A stretch of DNA of 18,080 nucleotides from Legionellaceae bacterium. GTDB lineage: Bacteria; Pseudomonadota; Gammaproteobacteria; Legionellales; Legionellaceae. Below are positions 14,219 through 18,080 of the stretch, in pieces. The position numbers and the translations under genes were made by a program. The stretch is taken from the NCBI GenBank assembly GCA_023266075.1, contig JAHFRX010000011.1:1-18080 (forward strand), given 5' to 3'. Below the pieces are notes generated by a model. That model saw nothing but the letters and a program-made list of their open reading frames with translations. It was not told the origin of the DNA and made no database searches. Every line of letters begins with the position of its first letter. Position 1 is the stretch's first letter.

Positions 14219-15663
14219 TCTTTTAAAATAACATTTTGAACGATCATTTCCTCCGAATACATGGTTGATTTGATGGGGTGATTGGTAATCAAGATAGTAT
14301 GGATTTGTTTTGTCGTTTTTGTTTTGTGTATGAAGCACGCTATTTTGGTTTGTAGCCGTTTAGCCTCTTCTTTAGTGAGCTGATAAGGGTGTTGTGTGTG
14401 TTTTATTTCACAAATGGTGATGACATCATCATGCCTATCAAATAATAAATCGATTTGAGCACCATGTTCAGGTGAGCCTTTTTTGGGGATGTATTGCCAA
14501 CTTCCAATGAATGCGCTCGCGTGAATGCCTAGCTTTCGTTTGATGATGTCAATATGCTTAAAACATAAAGCCTCAAATGCATACCCTGCCCAGCTCTTAA
14601 ACGTAGGCATTTGACAAATTTCAAGCCAATAATCACTGACGTTTTTAATACGCTTTAATGTCGCAAGATGAGGCTTTATCCACGTTAAGTAAAATAACGT
14701 AAATTCATCGCAAATTCGGAAGTATCCATTTCTTTCTTTATAGCCATAAGGCGTAAACCGCTCGATAAATCCGGATGCCTCAAGTTCTCGTAAACGTTTG
14801 GTGAGTGTGCCACCGTCAGAAGATAATTTACTTTTTTCAATCAGTTCTATTTTACTCATCCCTTTGCGCTTTGTGGCGAGTAAGCGAATAATTTCCTCAT
14901 GATATTCAGCATGCGCGAATAACGATGTATACAGTTGTTGAAACTCATAAAGTAATTGCCCTTTGCTATGAAAGCACAAATGGTTAATATTTTGTGGAAT
15001 GGATAGTTTCTTATCAATGAAATCAAGATAATAAGGAACTCCTCCTAAAATCATGTACAGTTCGGCAATTTGCACTTCTGTAAATTTACATTTTTTCGCC
15101 ATTAAAAATTGTTTGGTTTCGTTTAAATCAAAAGGCTCTAATAACATTTTTACGGTTACGCGATTATATAAACCACCGCGATGATGGATAATATTTTCAA
15201 TCATCCAGGAAGCTGCAGAACCACAGACAATCAATTTTATATTAGAATGAGTAGACCAATATTTATTCCAGTAATACGTCAGTTGAGCGAGGAATCCTGA
15301 TCGTTGAGAGGCGAGCCACGGCAACTCATCAAAAAATAGCACGAGTTTACTGGCGTTGTGTTGCTCAAGGTGTTGATGGAGCAATTCAAAAGTTTCTGCC
15401 CATGTTGCAGGTTCTTTTAATCGAATACGCGTTTGGTAAAATGTTTCTTCGATGGCTCGCACAAATTGATAAATTTGCTCACTGACGCGCGCATGTTGTG
15501 CGCCTAACGCATAAAAGAAGAAGCAATCTTTTTTGGAAAAAAATTCTCTGATTAAGAACGTTTTTCCTACACGTCGTCGGCCGTATACGGCGAGAAACTC
15601 GGCTTTATTGGAAGAAAATATTGTATCAAGTTGCTGTATCTCAAGTTCTCGCCCAATAATCAT
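14197..15663 (-). CDS. Archaeal-type AAA ATPase with C-terminal nuclease-like domain
   Basis: This 488-residue protein has the architecture of the archaeal-type ATPase family (COG1672; ATPase_2 followed by a DUF234-like domain). It opens MIIGRELEIQQLD, with Walker A GRRRVGKT at 28-35, Walker B LVLFFDE at 107-113, a sensor-like LIVCGSA at 144-150 and LGGVPYYL at 207-214. A winged-helix section (about 255-310) follows, then a C-terminal domain with Asp405 and Glu419-x-Lys421 (IDLLFD...CEIK), the PD-(D/E)XK nuclease pattern. Its biological function is not established; mobile or defence roles are plausible. The start at 15663 has AAAGAG 9 bases upstream. The frame extends to 15762 only by reading through palindromic DNA, and that extension is judged non-coding. 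The gene sits between the obgE operon and the yafJ-like gene and overlaps the latter by 18 bases. Confidence 0.88.
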   Translation of the reverse strand: MIIGRELEIQQLDTIFSSNKAEFLAVYGRRRVGKTFLIREFFSKKDCFFFYALGAQHARVSEQIYQFVRAIEETFYQTRIRLKEPATWAETFELLHQHLEQHNASKLVLFFDELPWLASQRSGFLAQLTYYWNKYWSTHSNIKLIVCGSAASWMIENIIHHRGGLYNRVTVKMLLEPFDLNETKQFLMAKKCKFTEVQIAELYMILGGVPYYLDFIDKKLSIPQNINHLCFHSKGQLLYEFQQLYTSLFAHAEYHEEIIRLLATKRKGMSKIELIEKSKLSSDGGTLTKRLRELEASGFIERFTPYGYKERNGYFRICDEFTLFYLTWIKPHLATLKRIKNVSDYWLEICQMPTFKSWAGYAFEALCFKHIDIIKRKLGIHASAFIGSWQYIPKKGSPEHGAQIDLLFDRHDDVITICEIKHTQHPYQLTKEEAKRLQTKIACFIHKTKTTKQIHTILITNHPIKSTMYSEEMIVQNVILKDLLTKLP

Positions 15664-15674
15664 GTCGTTTTGCT

Positions 15675-15727
15675 CTTTAAAGTTACCGCTGAGTTTAATT
15701 GTAACAAACTCAGCGGTAACTTTAAAG
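15675..15727. repeat. Palindrome copy 1 (22-base perfect arms)
   Basis: The arms 15675-15696 and 15706-15727 are perfect reverse complements (22 bases, containing GTTACCGCTGAGTTT) around a 9-base loop, AATTGTAAC. The element lies 12 bases upstream of the ATPase start codon, so on RNA it would form a hairpin in the leader. A second copy with the same loop in the same orientation follows 55 bases away. Confidence 0.95.
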
Positions 15728-15730
15728 ATA

Positions 15731-15779
15731 AAAAAAGTTACCGCTGAGTTTAATTGTAACAAACTCAGCGGTAACTTTT
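15731..15779 (-). terminator. Possible obgE-operon terminator formed by palindrome copy 2
   Basis: Read on the minus strand, the long stem of copy 2 is followed by six to seven T (complement of 15731-15736). It lies 37 bases after the obgE stop, so it could end the rplU-rpmA-obgE transcript. The stem is longer and less GC-rich than a typical intrinsic terminator. No other candidate is seen in the spacer. Confidence 0.5.
15733..15779. repeat. Palindrome copy 2 (19-base perfect arms)
   Basis: The arms 15733-15751 and 15761-15779 are perfect reverse complements around the same 9-base loop, AATTGTAAC. The core 45 bases (15734-15778) are identical to 15679-15723 of copy 1. Only the outer few bases and the 10-base A-rich spacer between the copies differ. 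Two identical copies suggest a recent duplication or selection against drift. Confidence 0.95.
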
Positions 15780-15815
15780 CAGGTCTTTTTTAGAGGAGCG
15801 GATAGGCCGCGTTTC

Positions 15816-16838
15816 TTATTGTGTTGCCTGCATAGTTTCAATATATTGCATCAATGCATAGCATAACTCATCGGTTCCTGTTTTACTGAGCGCGCTGATG
15901 GCGAATACTTTGTCTTGCCAATTTAAAGCGGAGACAATTTGATGAATAGCTGCTTCGCGTGTGGCGTCATCTGGAAAGTGATCAATTTTATTGAGCACAA
16001 GCCAGCGGGGTTTTTGGAGTAATTCCGGGTCATAAAGTTCTAATTCATTTAAGATTGTTTTAGCGTGGAGGACCGGGTCGCTACCGTCAAAAGGTGCAAT
16101 ATCGATGACGTGTAGAAGAATTGACGTGCGCGATAAATGTCTTAAAAACTGATGCCCTAATCCTGCACCTGTTGAGGCGCCCTCAATGAGGCCAGGGATG
16201 TCTGCGACAACGAAGCTTTTATAAGGTCCCACGCGAACGACACCCAAATTGGGGTGTAATGTGGTGAAGGGATAGTCGGCCACTTTTGGTTTTGCACTAG
16301 AGACGGCACGAATCAACGTTGATTTTCCTGCATTAGGTAAGCCTAATAAGCCAACATCAGCAAGGACGCGCAGTTCGAGTTTGAGTAAACGTTTGTCACC
16401 GAGCGAGCCTTGTGTGGTTTGGCGAGGTGCGCGATTGACACTGCTTTTAAAGCGCGTGTTGCCAAGGCCATGAAATCCACCTTGTGCAATCAAGAGGCGC
16501 TGCCCATGCGCTTTAATGTCACCTATTTTTTCTTCGGTGTCGATATCGAGAATCAAGGTTCCAACGGGGACTTTCAAGACGAGATCGTCTCCAGCTTTTC
16601 CGGTGCAGTTGCTCCCCATCCCTTGCCGGCCATTTTCAGCTTTGAAATTGCGTTGAAAACGAAAATCAGCAAGTGTCGTTAGTCCGCTCGTTCCTTCAAG
16701 ATAAATTGAACCACCATCACCGCCGTCTCCGCCATCGGGACCGCCTTTTGGAATAAATTTTTCACGGCGAAAGCTGAGGCAGCCATGCCCACCATGACCA
16801 GCCTCAACTTTTATCGTAGCTTCATCAATAAATTTCAT
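15816..16838 (-). CDS. obgE: GTPase ObgE/CgtA
   Basis: ObgE is an essential GTPase that assists 50S ribosome assembly and links it to growth state and ppGpp. In the 340-residue product the glycine-rich Obg domain covers about 1-158 (GGPDGGDGGDGGSIYL at 32-47), and the G domain follows with G1 GLPNAGKS (166-173), FTTLHPNLG (191-199), DIPG (213-216), NKID (283-286) and SAL near 316. The protein ends shortly after the G domain without a long acidic tail. It is the last gene of rplU-rpmA-obgE, 14 bases after rpmA. No Shine-Dalgarno is visible in that gap, so its translation may be coupled to rpmA. Confidence 0.97.
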   Translation of the reverse strand: MKFIDEATIKVEAGHGGHGCLSFRREKFIPKGGPDGGDGGDGGSIYLEGTSGLTTLADFRFQRNFKAENGRQGMGSNCTGKAGDDLVLKVPVGTLILDIDTEEKIGDIKAHGQRLLIAQGGFHGLGNTRFKSSVNRAPRQTTQGSLGDKRLLKLELRVLADVGLLGLPNAGKSTLIRAVSSAKPKVADYPFTTLHPNLGVVRVGPYKSFVVADIPGLIEGASTGAGLGHQFLRHLSRTSILLHVIDIAPFDGSDPVLHAKTILNELELYDPELLQKPRWLVLNKIDHFPDDATREAAIHQIVSALNWQDKVFAISALSKTGTDELCYALMQYIETMQATQ

Positions 16839-16852
16839 GAGTAATGGAGGGT

Positions 16853-17131
16853 TTAAGCCTCTACTTCAATAAACTCAACGGGATCAATCATGACATACTT
16901 GCGATTTTTGATACCTTTTGTAATGAATTTTACAAGACCTGTGACGCGTGCGTATAGCGTATGATCACGGCCAAGACCTACACCTTCACCCGCGTGAAAG
17001 CGTGTACCGCGTTGACGGACTATAATCTCACCAGCATTCACCAATTCACCGCCGAAACGTTTGACACCAAGATACTTTGGTTTCGAGTCGCGACCGTTAC
17101 GGGTACTACCACCTGCTTTTTTCGTTGCCAT
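16853..17131 (-). CDS. rpmA: 50S ribosomal protein L27
   Basis: L27 lies near the peptidyl-transferase centre of the large subunit. The 92-residue protein begins MATKKAGGSTRNGRDS and continues with GVKRFGGE, RQRGTRFHAGEGVG and GRDHTLYA, all family hallmarks; the usual His3 is Thr here. No cleavable N-terminal extension is present. A GAGAGG lies about 6 bases before the ATG. It follows rplU by 11 bases and precedes obgE, the standard order. Confidence 0.97.
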   Translation of the reverse strand: MATKKAGGSTRNGRDSKPKYLGVKRFGGELVNAGEIIVRQRGTRFHAGEGVGLGRDHTLYARVTGLVKFITKGIKNRKYVMIDPVEFIEVEA

Positions 17132-17142
17132 TTTTTATCCTC

Positions 17143-17454
17143 TCACTTACTTATCGCGATAATCTTCACTTGTGTGTAGTTTTGTCGATGTCCCATGCGC
17201 TTCATGTGATGCTTACGGCGTCGGAACTTAATGATGTTAATTTTCTTGTGGCGCCCGTGTTCGACTACGTCGGCTTGAACCACTGCTTTTTTTACTAAAG
17301 GCGTGCCACATGTTGTCTGACTACCATCGACAATCATTAAGACTTCTGAGAAATCAATAGTACTGCCTACATCAGCAGATAGCTGCTCCACTTTGAGCAT
17401 ATCGCCCACTTGAACACGGTATTGTTTACCGCCGGTTTTAATGACTGCATACAT
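17143..17454 (-). CDS. rplU: 50S ribosomal protein L21
   Basis: L21 binds 23S rRNA in the large subunit. The start chosen at 17454 gives MYAVIKTGGKQYRV and 103 residues, the same length as the E. coli protein, with GGAG 8 bases upstream. The tandem ATG at 17457 is equally reachable and would add one Met; the open frame to 17493 has no ribosome-binding site. The basic section FRRRKHHMKRMGHRQNYT near the C-terminus is the RNA-binding signature. It is the first gene of rplU-rpmA-obgE. Confidence 0.97.
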   Translation of the reverse strand: MYAVIKTGGKQYRVQVGDMLKVEQLSADVGSTIDFSEVLMIVDGSQTTCGTPLVKKAVVQADVVEHGRHKKINIIKFRRRKHHMKRMGHRQNYTQVKIIAISK

Positions 17455-17501
17455 CATTGATTCTCCAAACTTGCTTCTGTTGTAATCTATCAAAGTGCCA
17501 C

Positions 17502-17530
17502 ATTCTATAAAAGTTCTGGAATGACTTCAA
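17502..17530 (-). promoter_or_regulatory. Sigma-70 promoter of rplU-rpmA-obgE
   Basis: On the minus strand TTGAAG (17525-17530) is followed after exactly 17 bases by TAGAAT (17502-17507). The start of transcription would be about 40 bases before the rplU ATG. The -35 hexamer overlaps, on the opposite strand, the candidate -35 of rplY. Confidence 0.6.
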
Positions 17531-17554
17531 GTTGATTTTAAAATATTGTATACT
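17526..17554 (+). promoter_or_regulatory. Sigma-70 promoter of rplY with GC-rich discriminator
   Basis: TATACT (17549-17554) is a good -10, with TTCAAG (17526-17531) 17 bases upstream as a weak -35. The bases just after the -10 are GC-rich (CGCGCGGCC), the type of discriminator associated with ppGpp/DksA-sensitive ribosomal promoters. The leader to the ATG would be about 80 bases. Confidence 0.5.
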
Positions 17555-17591
17555 TCGCGCGGCCGAGTTACATCCTCGTAAGCCATTTTTA

Positions 17592-17607
17592 ACCGGTTTA
17601 AACTGGT
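17592..17607. promoter_or_regulatory. Imperfect palindrome in the rplY leader
   Basis: ACCGGTTTAAACTGGT is a 16-base palindrome with one mismatched pair, lying between the rplY promoter and start codon. GGTTTAA at 17595-17601 can alternatively pair with TTAAACC at 17615-17621. It could be an operator or a leader hairpin; nothing shows which. Confidence 0.3.
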
Positions 17608-17641
17608 CGCAAGATTAAACCACTCATTACGGAGACACATT

Positions 17642-18080
17642 ATGTCCATTTGTTTAGAAGCCCAAACAAGAGCTGACGTTGGGAAGGGTGCGAGCCGCCG
17701 CCTTCGTCGTCTTGAAGGTAAAGTTCCTGCGGTATTATACGGTGGGGAAAAAGGAGCAACATCCATTCTTTTAGCACACAATGCAGTGATTAAAGCATTA
17801 GAGCACGAAAGTATTTATTCAAGCGTGCTTGATTTAGTGATAGATGGTGCTAAAAAAGCTGAGCGGGTGATTTTGAAAGCGCTGCAACGCCATCCTTACA
17901 AACCATACATCATGCACATGGATTTACAGCGTGTATCTGCAACAGACGTGTTAGTGAAAATGATTCCTATTCATTTTATCAATGAAGATAACGCGCCGGG
18001 TCTTACAGAGGGTGGTGTCATTAACCATACCATGACACAAGTTGAAGTGAAGTGTGAGGTTCGTCATTTACCGGAGTTTA
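17642..18080 (+). CDS. rplY: 50S ribosomal protein L25 (long CTC/TL5 form), partial
   Basis: The reading frame from the ATG at 17642 runs off the window after 146 codons. It begins MSICLEAQTRADVGKGASRR and continues with the L25 landmarks LEGKVPAVLYGG (24-35) and YIMHMDLQRV (89-98, the usual H-x-D-F/L segment). It already extends past the roughly 95-residue short L25 into the second domain of the CTC family (VLVKMIPIHFINEDNAPGL), so this is the long form that binds 5S rRNA. GGAG lies 7 bases before the ATG. The gene is transcribed divergently from rplU; in many genomes pth follows, but that lies outside the window. Confidence 0.93.
   Translation, partial: MSICLEAQTRADVGKGASRRLRRLEGKVPAVLYGGEKGATSILLAHNAVIKALEHESIYSSVLDLVIDGAKKAERVILKALQRHPYKPYIMHMDLQRVSATDVLVKMIPIHFINEDNAPGLTEGGVINHTMTQVEVKCEVRHLPEF

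Noticed and set aside
15663..15762. N-terminal extension of the ATPase to 15762
   Set aside because: The extra 33 residues are encoded almost entirely by the palindromes. The family-typical start M-I-I-G-R-E at 15663 has a ribosome-binding site.
15675..15779. CRISPR-like array
   Set aside because: There are only two units with a 10-base spacer, each unit is itself a full palindrome, and no cas gene is nearby.
15533..15793. Plus-strand frame of 86 residues across the palindromes
   Set aside because: It is antisense to the ATPase gene start and exists because the palindromes are open on both strands.
17527..17781. Minus-strand frame at 17527-17781 and another at 10285-10548
   Set aside because: Both are antisense or out-of-frame shadows of rplY and the membrane-protein gene and lack ribosome-binding sites.

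Overview
The window looks like the chromosome of a gammaproteobacterium with moderate-to-low GC. The housekeeping genes (rplU-rpmA-obgE, typA, nadK, recN, rep) are gammaproteobacterial in sequence and grouping. Between them sit lysine-rich, effector-like proteins and a large multi-pass membrane protein of unknown function. That mix suggests a host-associated lineage such as the Legionellales (Coxiella/Legionella/Berkiella-like). This placement is an inference from gene style, not from a marker gene.

Layout. 1-423: end of a small exported-protein gene (minus strand) that may be interrupted by a stop codon. 424-2025: an AT-rich asparagine-synthetase-like amide synthetase lacking the glutaminase cysteine, probably acquired. 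2086-6489: a compact minus-strand run in transcription order typA, nadK, recN. 6604-9117: a plus-strand pair, an unrecognised 152-residue protein followed by the Rep helicase. 9059-13169: three minus-strand accessory genes, namely a multi-pass membrane protein behind a Fur-box-like site and two lysine-rich effector-like proteins (393 and 240 residues). The last two share a short hydrophobic helix motif and near-identical terminator hairpins. 13339-14214: a YafJ-type class II glutamine amidotransferase (plus). 14197-15663: an archaeal-type AAA ATPase with a C-terminal PD-(D/E)XK nuclease-like domain (minus). Its upstream side carries two near-perfect copies of a long palindrome, and a degenerate half-copy sits at its other end. 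15816-17454: the rplU-rpmA-obgE operon (minus), with a promoter back-to-back with that of rplY. rplY (plus) runs off the right edge.

The housekeeping genes cover ribosome assembly and translation (L21, L27, ObgE, L25, BipA), NADP synthesis (NadK) and DNA repair and replication (RecN, Rep). The best candidate for something undescribed is the ATPase-nuclease gene bracketed by palindromic DNA (about 14193-15779), which has the look of a small mobile or selfish module. Next are the paired effector-like genes and the possibly iron-regulated membrane protein. No rRNA, tRNA, CRISPR array or classical insertion sequence was seen, and no stretch longer than 300 bases lacks a gene.
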